A stretch of DNA of 23,804 bases, taken from positions 1 to 23,804 of the forward strand of contig JBDGPU010000180.1 in assembly GCA_042219525.1 (NCBI GenBank), in the 5' to 3' direction. This document shows, piece by piece, positions 1 to 8,100 of the stretch. This DNA is from JBDGPU01 sp042219525. GTDB taxonomy: Archaea > Halobacteriota > Halobacteria > Halobacteriales > Haloferacaceae. The position numbers and the translations under genes were made by a program. Each line of letters opens with the position of its first letter. The stretch's first letter is position 1. The notes under the pieces are model-generated. The model saw nothing but the letters and a program-made list of their open reading frames with translations. It was not told where the DNA came from and did not search any database.

Positions 1-345
1 GACGGCCGGTCGCGCCGAAGGGGAGTCGCTCCGACGACCCCTATCCGCGGCGGGCGGTGCTGAGAGCCGCGGATATGTCGCGGAGCGACCGCGAGCGGCC
101 GAGGGCTTTCGAGGTGTTTGCTGTGCTGTCAAGAGCAAAATCGTATCATCTGTTCCAGGGCACGCATAGCGAGCGGCCGAGGACTTTCTGGGTGTTTGCG
201 GTGCTGTCAAGAGCTACACCGTATCTCCTGCCTAAACCTGCCCATAGCGAGCGGTCGAGGGCTTTCTGAGAGTTTGCGTTGCCTTCGAGCGCAGCAGCGT
301 CTGTCCTTTATATACAGTTTATAAACAAGAGTGGCCGAGGATTCT
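1..345 (-). repeat. Composite repeat, copy L (tandem units plus hairpin)
   Basis: Read on the minus strand, this begins with a TATA-bearing unit (TATA-like core about 309-325) and continues through two degenerate units spaced 78 bp apart, marked by the boxes at 204-208 and 126-130. It then enters the conserved segment GAAAGCCCTCGGCCGCTC and a set of hairpins. The main hairpin has 10-bp arms at 42-51 and 66-75 and a 14-nt loop at 52-65. A smaller one has arms 77-81 and 85-89 with a GGA triloop on the plus strand. An outer pairing of GGGG (20-23) with CCCC (38-41) is possible. The same parts occur in the same order near 8.1-8.7 kb and at the right end of the window. The copy may extend beyond position 1. 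No protein is credible here. Function is unknown to me. Confidence 0.8.
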
Positions 346-409
346 CAAAGGGAAAGCCTCTCTGCCAAGAACAAGTCCGAATCAGCTCAAACCACGATCA
401 AATTCCGAA

Positions 410-1318
410 TCAATTTCGATAGACGTCGAGCAACTCCTCGTGTGTCTCGATGAACTCGTCGCCGTCCAGATAGAACCCATCGCGGACTGCGGCCATCCCC
501 TCGGTTTCCCCGATCCGTTCTAACAGCGCGCATCCGACCCGGTATGGGAGCCGTCGCTTCCCGAAAAGAGTGGAAAGAAACGTCTCGCGGGACATCGACC
601 CATCCGCGATCGCCTCGCGCACGGCGTCGAACTCTTCGACGAGGTCTTCCATTCTGGTCTCGTCGGCACATGCCGAGTAATCTTCGCAGATCTCGTGGTC
701 GAGGTTGCCGACGTTGCCATCCCTCCTGCGCAGCGCGAGGGGTGTGTACGTCGCGTATGCCTCGGTGTGAAATACGGTATTGAAGACGTGTCGCTGCCCC
801 GAACTCGTGTGGAATTTGTCCGGAGTCACCTCCTTAGCAGTGCCGTGGACTCGTTCGTAGACGACGTGGGAACTTTCGTGAATAGCTGTGTAGAGCAACT
901 GGCGTGGTTGCTGTAGAAACAGCGGTTCATTCAGGTTAATATACGCGCCGTCGGCCAATCCGAGTCCGGATGAGTAACCGATAGCCAAAAATATGGGAAT
1001 GTCCGACGCTGGCTCGTTCGGCGTGATCCGATTGAGTGCCTGCGTTGTTTGGTCGATCCAGGTATCTTCGTTCGACCGAACATCCGCTAGTAGCTGAGCG
1101 ATCTGTTCCCCCCGTTCCGACGGCGCTTCGCCGGGTGTCGAGGTGGATTGCTTATCGCCCAGTGCGTCGCGAACGTCCTCGATTGATAGGTCACGGCCCA
1201 GCAGCTCCGCATGTTCCCTTGCGAGTTCATATGCTGGATGCTGCCAGACCGCCGCAAATGGAGCGTCGCCGTCGACAGTGGAGAGGAATTGCTCCGCCGC
1301 GGAGTAATCGATCCGCAT
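410..1318 (-). CDS. HEXXH zinc metallopeptidase-like protein
   Basis: This 302-residue protein has the zinc-site motif HESSH at residues 147-151, inside the stretch LLYTAIHESSHVVYE. A second conserved stretch, FHTEAYATYTPL, starts near residue 183, and its Glu186 could be the third zinc ligand as in gluzincins. The preceding IGYSSGLGLADGAYINLN stretch (113-130) is also typical of this kind of peptidase-like family. No signal peptide or membrane segment is visible, so it is probably cytoplasmic. I chose the ATG at 1318 rather than the one 17 codons upstream, because a TATA-like box lies 23-32 bp before it, the spacing of a leaderless haloarchaeal gene. It sits alone between repeat copy L and tRNA-Gly. 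The substrate is unknown and peptidase activity is inferred from the motif only. Confidence 0.75.
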   Translation of the reverse strand: MRIDYSAAEQFLSTVDGDAPFAAVWQHPAYELAREHAELLGRDLSIEDVRDALGDKQSTSTPGEAPSERGEQIAQLLADVRSNEDTWIDQTTQALNRITPNEPASDIPIFLAIGYSSGLGLADGAYINLNEPLFLQQPRQLLYTAIHESSHVVYERVHGTAKEVTPDKFHTSSGQRHVFNTVFHTEAYATYTPLALRRRDGNVGNLDHEICEDYSACADETRMEDLVEEFDAVREAIADGSMSRETFLSTLFGKRRLPYRVGCALLERIGETEGMAAVRDGFYLDGDEFIETHEELLDVYRN

Positions 1319-1340
1319 AGCAACCAATTCGATCAATGAG

Positions 1341-1350
1341 GTGTATATGT
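1341..1350 (-). promoter_or_regulatory. TATA-like box of the HEXXH gene
   Basis: ACATATACAC on the minus strand lies 23-32 bp before the ATG at 1318. That spacing predicts transcription starting at or just before the ATG, and it decides the start codon. Confidence 0.5.
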
Positions 1351-1407
1351 CTTGGGCACCAGCACACACGCATGCGATTCCTTGCCGCCGTCGGTCGGAT
1401 GTGACAG

Positions 1408-1415
1408 GTTTAAGT
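1408..1415 (+). promoter_or_regulatory. TATA-like box of tRNA-Gly
   Basis: GTTTAAGT lies 31-38 bp before the mature 5' end of the tRNA, consistent with an archaeal promoter and a short 5' leader removed by RNase P. Confidence 0.45.
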
Positions 1416-1445
1416 GTTCGACTCTCCCAGAATGAAATGGAAGGC

Positions 1446-1516
1446 GCACCGGTAGTGTAGTGGTATCACGCGACCTTGCCATGGTCGCAACCCGAGTTCA
1501 AATCTCGGCCGGTGCA
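1446..1516 (+). tRNA. trnG: tRNA-Gly (anticodon GCC)
   Basis: The full cloverleaf can be paired by hand. The acceptor stem is 1446-1452 with 1509-1515. The D stem is 1455-1457 with 1467-1469. The anticodon stem is 1471-1475 with 1483-1487, with anticodon GCC at 1478-1480. The T stem is 1492-1496 with 1504-1508 around the loop TTCAAAT. The discriminator base is A1516 and the 3' CCA is not encoded. There is no intron. Confidence 0.97.
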
Positions 1517-1619
1517 CATTCTTTCCGATACTCTACTTCTGAGCGACTGCGCTCGGTTCGGTTCTTCTGAGCCGGCTCACTGTTCGGCTATCGATGCAGA
1601 GAACCGTCGTTCCGATCCG

Positions 1620-1952
1620 CTACTCTTCGCGCCGCTGTTCGCGCAGTTCCTCGATAGTCGGGTTCGGTTCGTCCGTCACGGCCGGCTCCGGCGCGTCAGG
1701 ATCGAGCGTGATCGTCGCGTCGGTCTCGATCTTCGCGAGGCCGTCAGTTTCGCACAGCTCGTCGAGGGCCGTCTCCGGGATGACGACGTGCCAGGCGTCG
1801 AAGCCGAGCTCGCGTTCGAGCTGGCCGCCGAGTTCGTCGACGCGCTCCTTGAGCGATTCCGGCGAGCGGTCGTCGAGCTCGACGACGAGCCCGATGTCCT
1901 CGTCGGGGGTCGGGTCCTCGCGAATGCGACGGACTGGCGGCGAGAGGTACAT
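1620..1952 (-). CDS. Conserved-looking small acidic protein, function unknown
   Basis: This is a 110-residue acidic protein without membrane segments or recognisable catalytic motifs. It looks like an alpha/beta fold: a strand-like stretch (GLVVELDD), a helix (SLKERVDELGGQLERELGF), another strand (DAWHVVIP) and a helix (ETALDELCETDGL), then a charged, Pro-rich tail. The strand-helix-strand spacing is loosely like small ferredoxin-like folds such as protease pro-domains, but I cannot assign a family. A T-rich TATA-like stretch 25-32 bp upstream supports the ATG at 1952 and a leaderless transcript. It lies between tRNA-Gly and the divergently transcribed cofH. Confidence 0.65.
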   Translation of the reverse strand: MYLSPPVRRIREDPTPDEDIGLVVELDDRSPESLKERVDELGGQLERELGFDAWHVVIPETALDELCETDGLAKIETDATITLDPDAPEPAVTDEPNPTIEELREQRREE

Positions 1953-1975
1953 ACTCGCCCTCGCGCTCCCGTGGG

Positions 1976-1984
1976 CTTAAAAAA
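1976..1984 (-). promoter_or_regulatory. TATA-like box of the 110-residue hypothetical
   Basis: TTTTTTAAG on the minus strand lies 24-32 bp before the ATG at 1952. It is an AT-rich island in very GC-rich DNA. Confidence 0.45.
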
Positions 1985-2090
1985 CCGGTTCGCGGGCCTC
2001 CCCAGTTTGGCGCGCCTCGCCACCTCTGCGGGCCTCGCCACCGTGGCGCTACCAGCCCGTTTTTGGTGCTGGAGGGCACAGCGTCAGGGG

Positions 2091-3479
2091 ATGAGTTCCG
2101 CGCGCGACCTGCCGGACGAGTTCGACTTCGAACACGTCCCCGAGACCGACCAGTCGTTCGAGAACGCACTGGCGAACGCGCGCGACGGCAAACGGCTCAC
2201 GGTCGCGGACGGTATCGAGCTGATCACGACCGGTACCGACGTGGCGGGGATCGACCCAATCCGGAAGGAGCAGGTGCTCGAACTCGCCGACCGTCGCCGG
2301 GCCGAGGAGGTCGGCGACGAGGTGACGTTCGTCGCGAACCTCAACAACAACGTCACGACCGCGTGCAACACGGGCTGTCTGTTCTGCAACTTCAAGGACA
2401 CTGCGCACGCGTTCGAAGCCGACAGCGACGTCGAGCACCCGGGCTTCACGAAGACGCCAGCGGAATCCCGCGAAATCGTGGAGGACGCCCTCGATATGGG
2501 GATCTACGAGGTGTGTTCCGTCTCCGGGCTCCACCCCGCCTTCGCGCTCAACGAGGAGCACCACGAGATCCTCGCCGCGTACGACGACCCGGAAAGTGAG
2601 GTGAACTACAGGCCGCCGGAGGTGTACGCCACTGACCCGGGCACCTACGTCGACCAGATGCAGGCGATGAGCGTCGGCGACGTGCATCTCCACTCGATGA
2701 CGCCGGAGGAGGCGTACCACGCCCGCCGCGGCACGGACTGGGACTACGAGTCCGTCTACCGCGAGCTCGCCGACGCCGGGCTCGACAGCGCCCCCGGCAC
2801 CGCCGCGGAGATCCTCGTCGACGAGGTCCGCGACGTCATCTGCCCGGGCAAGATCCGGACGGACGACTGGGTCGCGGCGATGGAAGGCGCGATGGCGGCC
2901 GGCCTCGACACCACGGCGACGATCATGTACGGCCACGTCGAGAACGCGGCCCACCGCGTCGAGCACTTGAAAGTCGTCCGCGACCTCCAGGACCGAACCG
3001 GCGACATCACGGAGTTCGTCCCCCTCTCGTTCATCCACGAGAACACGCCCCTGTACAAACACGGCGTCGTCGACGGCGGCGCGAGCGACGCCGAAGACGA
3101 GCTGATGATCGCCGTCTCCCGGCTCTTCTTGGACAACATCGACCACATCCAGGCCTCGTGGGTGAAGGCTGGCGACGCACAGGGGCTCAAGCTGCTGAAC
3201 TGCGGTGCGGACGACTTCATGGGCACCATCCTCTCGGAGGAGATCACGAAACGCGCGGGCGGCGAGTACGGCGAGTACCGCAGCTTCGCCGATTACGTCG
3301 AGATGATCACGGCGATCGGCCGAACGCCCGTCGAGCGGTCGACGGACTACCGCACGCGACGCCGCATCGACCCCGTTGACCCGCCGTTCGGGCCGAAACT
3401 CGGGCCGCGAGCGGATGGAACCCCCCTCATCTCGGACCCCGGCGGCGACGGTACCGACGCAGCCCACGCAGACGACTGA
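2091..3479 (+). CDS. cofH: FO synthase subunit 2 (CofH), coenzyme F420 synthesis
   Basis: This 462-residue radical SAM enzyme joins the tyrosine-derived p-hydroxybenzyl group to 5-amino-6-(D-ribitylamino)uracil. With CofG, that makes the deazaflavin FO, precursor of coenzyme F420. The radical SAM cluster motif is seen as C92-N-T-G-C96-L-F-C99, preceded by the FVANLNNNVTTA stretch typical of CofH/CofG proteins. Other family-like stretches are GIYEVCSVSGLHP, HLHSMTPEE and GDAQGLKLLNCGADDFMGTI. Length fits the family with a charged C-terminal extension. The frame is open upstream through the tRNA gene, so the start must be internal. I chose the ATG at 2091, which begins MSSARDLPDEFDFEHV and has GGAGG at 2070-2074 before it. 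The partner cofG is not in this window. Confidence 0.93.
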   Translation: MSSARDLPDEFDFEHVPETDQSFENALANARDGKRLTVADGIELITTGTDVAGIDPIRKEQVLELADRRRAEEVGDEVTFVANLNNNVTTACNTGCLFCNFKDTAHAFEADSDVEHPGFTKTPAESREIVEDALDMGIYEVCSVSGLHPAFALNEEHHEILAAYDDPESEVNYRPPEVYATDPGTYVDQMQAMSVGDVHLHSMTPEEAYHARRGTDWDYESVYRELADAGLDSAPGTAAEILVDEVRDVICPGKIRTDDWVAAMEGAMAAGLDTTATIMYGHVENAAHRVEHLKVVRDLQDRTGDITEFVPLSFIHENTPLYKHGVVDGGASDAEDELMIAVSRLFLDNIDHIQASWVKAGDAQGLKLLNCGADDFMGTILSEEITKRAGGEYGEYRSFADYVEMITAIGRTPVERSTDYRTRRRIDPVDPPFGPKLGPRADGTPLISDPGGDGTDAAHADD

Positions 3480-3552
3480 TGGTCCGCGACTCCTGCAGTC
3501 TCTGACGGAGGACTGAAGCCGCTCGGGTCGTAAGTCCCGGTGACTACGTGCG

Positions 3553-4110
3553 ATGATGTCGCCAACCCACATCGTGGCCGGGCCGGTGCTGGCGATACCA
3601 GTGCTGATCTTCGCCCCCGAACTCGCTGTCATCGCGGCGCTCGCGGCGATCTGCGGCGGCATTCTCCCGGATCTGGACCTCCTCGCGGGCGAGCACCGGA
3701 AGACGCTCCATTTCCCGCTGCTCTACTGGGTCCCGACGGTGCCCGCCGTCGTCGCAGCCCTCCTCGTCCCCGGGCCCAAAACGGTCGCCGCGGCGCTGTT
3801 CTTCCTCGCGGCCGCGATCCACTCCATCGTCGACGTGTTCGGCGGCGGCTACGCGCTGAAGCCGTGGGAGGTTCGGTCCAAACGAGGGGTCTACTTCCAC
3901 CGGGGCCAGCGCTGGCTTCGGCCGAAACGCTGGATCCGGTACGACGGCTCGCCCGAGGACGTCGGGATGGCCATCCTCCTCGCGATCCCTGGCCTGCGGT
4001 GGTACGGGGACCCCGTGCCGGCCCTCGTCGCGGGCGCACTCGTCGTCGCCGTCGTGTACTCGGCCCTCCGGAAGCGCCTCCCACCCTACCTCGAGCCCAT
4101 CGTGAGTTAG
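3553..4110 (+). CDS. YdjM-type membrane-bound metal-dependent hydrolase
   Basis: This 185-residue integral membrane protein has about four hydrophobic spans (near 8-35, 63-90, 135-145 and 153-170). The family's metal-binding pattern is visible: PTHIVAGP (His6), GGILPDLD (Asp40, Asp42), EHRKTLHFP (His48, His53) and AIHSIVDVFGG (His90, Asp94). This matches the YdjM/DUF457 family of predicted inner-membrane metal-dependent hydrolases, whose substrate is generally unknown. It lies 73 bp after cofH on the same strand, so co-transcription is possible, but no functional link to F420 is evident. Start is the first of two adjacent ATG codons (3553, 3556). Confidence 0.8.
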   Translation: MMSPTHIVAGPVLAIPVLIFAPELAVIAALAAICGGILPDLDLLAGEHRKTLHFPLLYWVPTVPAVVAALLVPGPKTVAAALFFLAAAIHSIVDVFGGGYALKPWEVRSKRGVYFHRGQRWLRPKRWIRYDGSPEDVGMAILLAIPGLRWYGDPVPALVAGALVVAVVYSALRKRLPPYLEPIVS

Positions 4111-4180
4111 GGCGGGACCGAACTCAGCATTTTCCCGACGCGTCCCTGTACTGATGTTGATTACAATCCGAAACAGACGA

Positions 4181-4189
4181 TAGTTATTA
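4181..4189 (+). promoter_or_regulatory. TATA-like box of the winged-helix gene
   Basis: TAGTTATTA lies 26-34 bp before the ATG at 4215, in an AT-rich stretch that follows the end of the YdjM-type gene. Confidence 0.4.
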
Positions 4190-4214
4190 GTCGCTTGGTA
4201 ACCTTTGACACGAT

Positions 4215-4481
4215 ATGGCCCGAAGTGGCATAGACGACCTCAACAGCACCGACGAGCGGTTACTGGCGTACCTGGCAACGGACGGCCCCGACTATCCCGC
4301 GTTGATAGCGAGCAACACGGGCCTTTACGTCGGGAACGTCGAGCGACGGGTCGAGACACTTCGGGAGCAAGGGCTCGTAGAGGACGTCAGCGGCGAGGTC
4401 ATCTATCGGATCACAGCCGACGGCCGGAGGGTCCTCGCGGACGACGGCACCAGCCAGCCACTGACCGACGGCGGCGAGTAG
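4215..4481 (+). CDS. Small winged-helix DNA-binding protein (PhiH1 repressor-like)
   Basis: The protein has 88 residues. Residues about 10-75 read as a winged helix-turn-helix: STDERLLAYLATDG (helix 1), YPALIASNTGL (helix 2), NVERRVETLREQGLVEDV (recognition helix) and VIYRITADGRRVL (wing plus helix). This is the haloarchaeal family often annotated as PhiH1 repressor-like or as a MarR/ArsR-type winged helix. No ligand domain is present, so it is a minimal transcription factor. Its targets cannot be told. It ends 6 bp from the convergent pyroglutamyl peptidase gene. Confidence 0.8.
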   Translation: MARSGIDDLNSTDERLLAYLATDGPDYPALIASNTGLYVGNVERRVETLREQGLVEDVSGEVIYRITADGRRVLADDGTSQPLTDGGE

Positions 4482-4487
4482 GGCGAC

Positions 4488-5231
4488 TTACTCCAGTCGT
4501 CCGAGCGTCGTTTCGACGACCCCTTCGACGGCAACGACCTGCAGAGCGACGGCCATGCTCGGGCTGACGCCGCCGCCGCGGTGGGCGTTGTCGTCGACGG
4601 CGTCGCCTGCGGCCATCGCTGGCGTCAGCGGGAGGTGGACGAAGCCTGCGGGGACGCCGTCGCCTACGTGGTCGCCTCCGCTGTAACCGTCGCGGTCGCC
4701 TCCGCCGTCGCCGTCGCCCGTGTCGCCCGCGTCGTCGCCGTCGTCGGTGACGAGCTCGCCTCGCTCCTCGAGCAACCGGTGTGTCGTGTAGAGGTGATTA
4801 TTACAGCAGTGCGTGCCTGCCGTGTTCGAAACGCGCGCCGGGATACCGGCGTCGAGGAGCGCTTCGACGGCGTCGACGACGGGCAGCGTCGCGAGGTACG
4901 CGTCCGGGCCCGCGGCGTCGACGCGTTCGTTTTCGGGGTCGGCCTCGGCGTTGTCGGGAACGGTCACAGCGTCGGCGACGTTGATCCCGACGCGCTCGAC
5001 GGCGACGCTCGCGCGGCCGCCGGCGAGGCCCATCCCGATGACGGCGTCGGGGTCGTGTTCGTCGAGGAGACTCGCGAGCTCCTCGCGGAGTCCGTCGAAC
5101 TCGACGGGCAGCACGCGGCCGACGACGTCGTGGCCGGCGACGGTACGGCCGTCGAGTCGCTCCGCGACCATCGCGGAGGGGTTCTCGTCGTGGTCGCCGA
5201 ACGGCTCGTAGCCGGTACAGAGGACGGTCAT
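4488..5231 (-). CDS. pcp: Pyroglutamyl-peptidase I (C15 cysteine peptidase)
   Basis: This 247-residue cytoplasmic enzyme removes N-terminal pyroglutamate from peptides. The opening LCTGYEPFGDHDENPS is the family start. The catalytic triad can be placed at Glu79 (VERVGINVAD), Cys143 (NTAGTHCCNN) and His199 (GFVHLPL). Start is the ATG at 5231. The frame is open further upstream, but that extension is Arg-rich and unlike the family. Between the Cys and His blocks, residues about 162-192 form an Asp/Gly-rich low-complexity insert encoded by short imperfect repeats. It explains the size above the usual 200-215 residues. The Cys is doubled (142-143) and the second aligns with the catalytic one. It is divergent from the FAD oxidoreductase gene. 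Confidence 0.9.
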   Translation of the reverse strand: MTVLCTGYEPFGDHDENPSAMVAERLDGRTVAGHDVVGRVLPVEFDGLREELASLLDEHDPDAVIGMGLAGGRASVAVERVGINVADAVTVPDNAEADPENERVDAAGPDAYLATLPVVDAVEALLDAGIPARVSNTAGTHCCNNHLYTTHRLLEERGELVTDDGDDAGDTGDGDGGGDRDGYSGGDHVGDGVPAGFVHLPLTPAMAAGDAVDDNAHRGGGVSPSMAVALQVVAVEGVVETTLGRLE

Positions 5232-5362
5232 GCAAGAGGGTCGCCGGCGACGCACAAAACGGGCGGGAAAGCGGCACGGGTGCCCGGGAGCGCTCCCGGT
5301 CGGATCGTCGGGTCGACTCCGACTCCACAACGCACTTAGGGGGACTCTCCCACTGTCGAGAC

Positions 5363-6799
5363 ATGTACGCAGTCGTCGGCGGCGGCATCGCCGGACTCGC
5401 GACCGCCTACCGCCTCCAGCAGCACGGCCACGACGTGCAGGTGTTCGAGGCGACCGACGACGTCGGCGGGCTCGCGGCGCTGTACGAGACGAACGGCGAC
5501 CGGCTCGAGAAGTTCTACCACCACCTTTCGAAGTCCGAGGAGACGATCGTCGACCTCGCGCAGGAGCTCGGCGTCGGCGACCGCGTCGAGTGGCGCATCG
5601 GCGAGAACGCCTACTACGTCGACGGCGTCGTCCACCCCCTCGACAAGCCCTGGGAGATCGCGGCGTACCCGCACATGAGCTTCTACGACAAGTTCCGGCT
5701 CACGATGTTGACCCAGGAGATCGATGTCCGCGGCGGGATCCCCAAGTTCGACACCTACGAGGACCTCACCGACTTCGAGGACGTGCCGATCCGGGACTTC
5801 CTCGTCGAGCACACGACCCGCGGCGTCTACGAGAACTTCTTCGAACCACTGCTCGACGCGAAGTTCGGCGACCGCGTCGAGGACGTCTCCGCGGCCTGGC
5901 TCCTCGGTCGGATCAAGTTCCGCGGCGAGCGCGACCTCCTGCGCGGGGAGATCCTCGGCTACTTCGACGGTTCCTTTGGCGTCCTGCTCGACGCCCTCGT
6001 CGAGGCCGTCGGCCGCGAGAACATCACGACCGGCGCGCGCGTTGAGAACGTCGAGTTCGCGGAGCCGGAGCCGAAGCCGGAGCCGGAGCCGACCGTCGCG
6101 GTCGACGGCGAGGGGTCGGCCGACGAGGACGCAGTCAACGGTATCGAACAGACGCCCGTAGCATCGCCGTCGCCAGCGCGCGGCCCGGTCGAGTCGGTCA
6201 CCGTCGAGACCGCCGAGGGCCGGGAAACCCACGACGCCGACGGCGTCGTCGTCGCCGCGATGCCGAACGTCCTCGAGGACCTGACGGGCTACACCTGCGA
6301 CATCGACTTCCAGGGGGCCGTCTGCGCGGTCGTCACGATGGACGAGCCGCTGACGGACACCTACTGGCTCAACGTCGCCGACGAGGCGCCCTTCGGCGCG
6401 CTCATCGAGCACACGAACTTCGTCTCGCCGGACCGCTACGGCGGCGACCACCTGCTGTACGTCGCCAGCTACGTCCAGTCGCCCGAGGAGTGGATCTGGC
6501 AGGCGGAAGACGACGAGCTCGAAACGCGCTGGCTCGACGGCATCGCAGATCTGTTCCCCGACTTCTCGCCCGAGGAGAACGTCGAGGAGTTCCGGGTCGC
6601 CCGGAACCCCCGGGCTGCGCCGGTGTACGAACGCGGCTACCTCGACATGGTGATCCCCTACGACCTCGCGGACGACGTCGCCGAGGGCGTCTACTACGCG
6701 GGCATGGCGAGCCGCGCCCAGTACCCCGAACGCTCGCTCAACGGCGGTATCGTCGCCGGCTTCGAAGCGGCCGACCGGATTGCCGAGAAGCGCGACTGA
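5363..6799 (+). CDS. FAD-dependent oxidoreductase, amine oxidase/protoporphyrinogen oxidase-like
   Basis: The protein has 478 residues. The N-terminus is a Rossmann FAD site, VVGGGIAGLATAYRL (Gly6, Gly8, Gly11), with the ribose-binding acidic residue at Glu29 (VFEATDDVGGL). The C-terminal YYAGMASRAQYPERSLNGGIVAGFEAA stretch is the second FAD-contact region of the flavin amine oxidase superfamily. The body resembles haloarchaeal proteins annotated as protoporphyrinogen oxidase or UDP-galactopyranose mutase-like. The real substrate is not decidable here. A Pro/Glu-rich linker at residues about 234-275 interrupts the fold and is encoded by short repeats of GGAGCC type. The gene is monocistronic, divergent from pcp by 131 bp, and ends 45 bp from the convergent AI-2E family gene. 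Confidence 0.82.
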   Translation: MYAVVGGGIAGLATAYRLQQHGHDVQVFEATDDVGGLAALYETNGDRLEKFYHHLSKSEETIVDLAQELGVGDRVEWRIGENAYYVDGVVHPLDKPWEIAAYPHMSFYDKFRLTMLTQEIDVRGGIPKFDTYEDLTDFEDVPIRDFLVEHTTRGVYENFFEPLLDAKFGDRVEDVSAAWLLGRIKFRGERDLLRGEILGYFDGSFGVLLDALVEAVGRENITTGARVENVEFAEPEPKPEPEPTVAVDGEGSADEDAVNGIEQTPVASPSPARGPVESVTVETAEGRETHDADGVVVAAMPNVLEDLTGYTCDIDFQGAVCAVVTMDEPLTDTYWLNVADEAPFGALIEHTNFVSPDRYGGDHLLYVASYVQSPEEWIWQAEDDELETRWLDGIADLFPDFSPEENVEEFRVARNPRAAPVYERGYLDMVIPYDLADDVAEGVYYAGMASRAQYPERSLNGGIVAGFEAADRIAEKRD

Positions 6800-6844
6800 T
6801 TTTCGCTCGCCGGCCGCCGTCGTTGACGGCCTGCCGATTCGGCT

Positions 6845-7942
6845 TCAGAAGTCCCCGAGTCGCATCTGATCCTGATGGAGTCCTTCGGGCTCCTCGGCGC
6901 CGAGGAGTCTCGGGAGTGCGGTGTTCGCGAAGGTGAGCCCGACGACGAGGACGATCGGTGCGAAGAAGATTCCGTAGAAGCCCAGAACCACGGGGCCGAG
7001 CGTGTACGCTAGCATCAGGAGGCCGACGTGGGTGTTCTCCCCGCTCAGCAGCGGTCGGAGAACGAGGTCCGGAATCGTGTCGACGACAACCACCGCGATG
7101 ATGAGGAAGCCGAGGACGTACACGAGCAGTTGCTCCTGGCCGGTGATGAACGTCGGCACCGCGGTCACGATGCTGAGCGGGACGTAGACGACTTTCATCC
7201 CGACGACCGGGATCAGGCTCGCAACCCCCGTCAGAACCCCCATGAGGGCTGGATACGGGACCTGGGCCGCGGCCGGGGCGAAGGCGTTGTACCCGCGGAA
7301 GGCGCCGATGGCGAGCAGCGAGATGGCGATGACGTTCAGCAGGTTGCCGAAGAGGACCGCCTCCAGTTCGGCATCGACCGCCTCCAGGTACTCGCGGATG
7401 ATGGCCTCGTCGTCGAACCGGAGGAGCCACTCGCGGATGCGACCGCCGTCGATGAGCAGGTAGTAGGTGACGATGACGACGATGAACATGTTGAGGAAGA
7501 AGTTCGAGAACAGCGACGTCAGGAAGGTCGCGTGGTTGCTGGCGAACTGGATGAACGGGGCCAGCTCGCCGGACTTGTAGGCCTGGTAGAACCCCTGGAT
7601 CGTGAACGAGGGGATCTGGTCGATACCCCCGAACCAGTCGAGGTTCTCGGCGGCGACCTCGATGAGCGAGTACTGTGCGACGAACCGTTGCGTCTCGATA
7701 ACGAGTAGAACGACGGCGTAGCTCACCAGCACCAGCAGTGGAATCGCGAGCGACACCAATACGGTCGCGGCGCGCACCCGCGCGGGAAGCCGGAGCTTCC
7801 GGAGCCACTTGTAGTAGCGCCGGGTCGAGTAGTAGAGGAAGACGGAGACTGTGAGCGGAGCGATGAACTGGTACGCCAGTCCACCGAGAACGATGGTGAC
7901 GAGGATCCCGAAGAGGGCCACGACGAAACGTTTCTCGTTCAT
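6845..7942 (-). CDS. AI-2E family transporter (UPF0118/PerM-like membrane protein)
   Basis: This 365-residue polytopic membrane protein has two N-terminal spans, a long central soluble stretch (about 90-140) and five to six C-terminal spans. The block from VPYPALMGVLTGVASLIPVVG onward and the late stretch ending in IPDLVLRPLLSGENTHVG are the diagnostic part of the AI-2E transporter/PerM family. Members have been linked to autoinducer-2 export, Na+/H+ exchange and permease functions in bacteria. In haloarchaea the substrate is unknown. It faces the repeat-filled region at 7943-9390 upstream, and an AT-rich GTTTTACT (7967-7974) could serve as its TATA element. Confidence 0.85.
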   Translation of the reverse strand: MNEKRFVVALFGILVTIVLGGLAYQFIAPLTVSVFLYYSTRRYYKWLRKLRLPARVRAATVLVSLAIPLLVLVSYAVVLLVIETQRFVAQYSLIEVAAENLDWFGGIDQIPSFTIQGFYQAYKSGELAPFIQFASNHATFLTSLFSNFFLNMFIVVIVTYYLLIDGGRIREWLLRFDDEAIIREYLEAVDAELEAVLFGNLLNVIAISLLAIGAFRGYNAFAPAAAQVPYPALMGVLTGVASLIPVVGMKVVYVPLSIVTAVPTFITGQEQLLVYVLGFLIIAVVVVDTIPDLVLRPLLSGENTHVGLLMLAYTLGPVVLGFYGIFFAPIVLVVGLTFANTALPRLLGAEEPEGLHQDQMRLGDF

Positions 7943-8100
7943 GTCCGCGATTTCTCAATACCGGATAGTAAAACATACGGGCGACGTTTATCTGAGTGAT
8001 TGTCGCCTTAGAGGCTGTCTGTACGCTGAATACGTCGAGTAGGAAAACTGAAAACCTCTCGACGCTCTTAGTGGGTTGGTTTGTACAGGTGGTACGTTCT

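Noticed and set aside
1446..1516. tRNA-Gly as an integration (att) site
   Set aside because: No second copy of the tRNA 3' end and no integrase gene are seen in the window.
1476..2090. Upstream extension of cofH by 205 codons
   Set aside because: It starts inside the tRNA-Gly gene and overlaps the divergent hypothetical gene and its promoter. The CofH family N-terminus begins at 2091.
2049..3662. Minus-strand open frame of 537 codons opposite cofH
   Set aside because: It is a shadow of cofH. It has Val/Arg-rich composition with no recognisable domain, while the plus strand carries a clear CofH.
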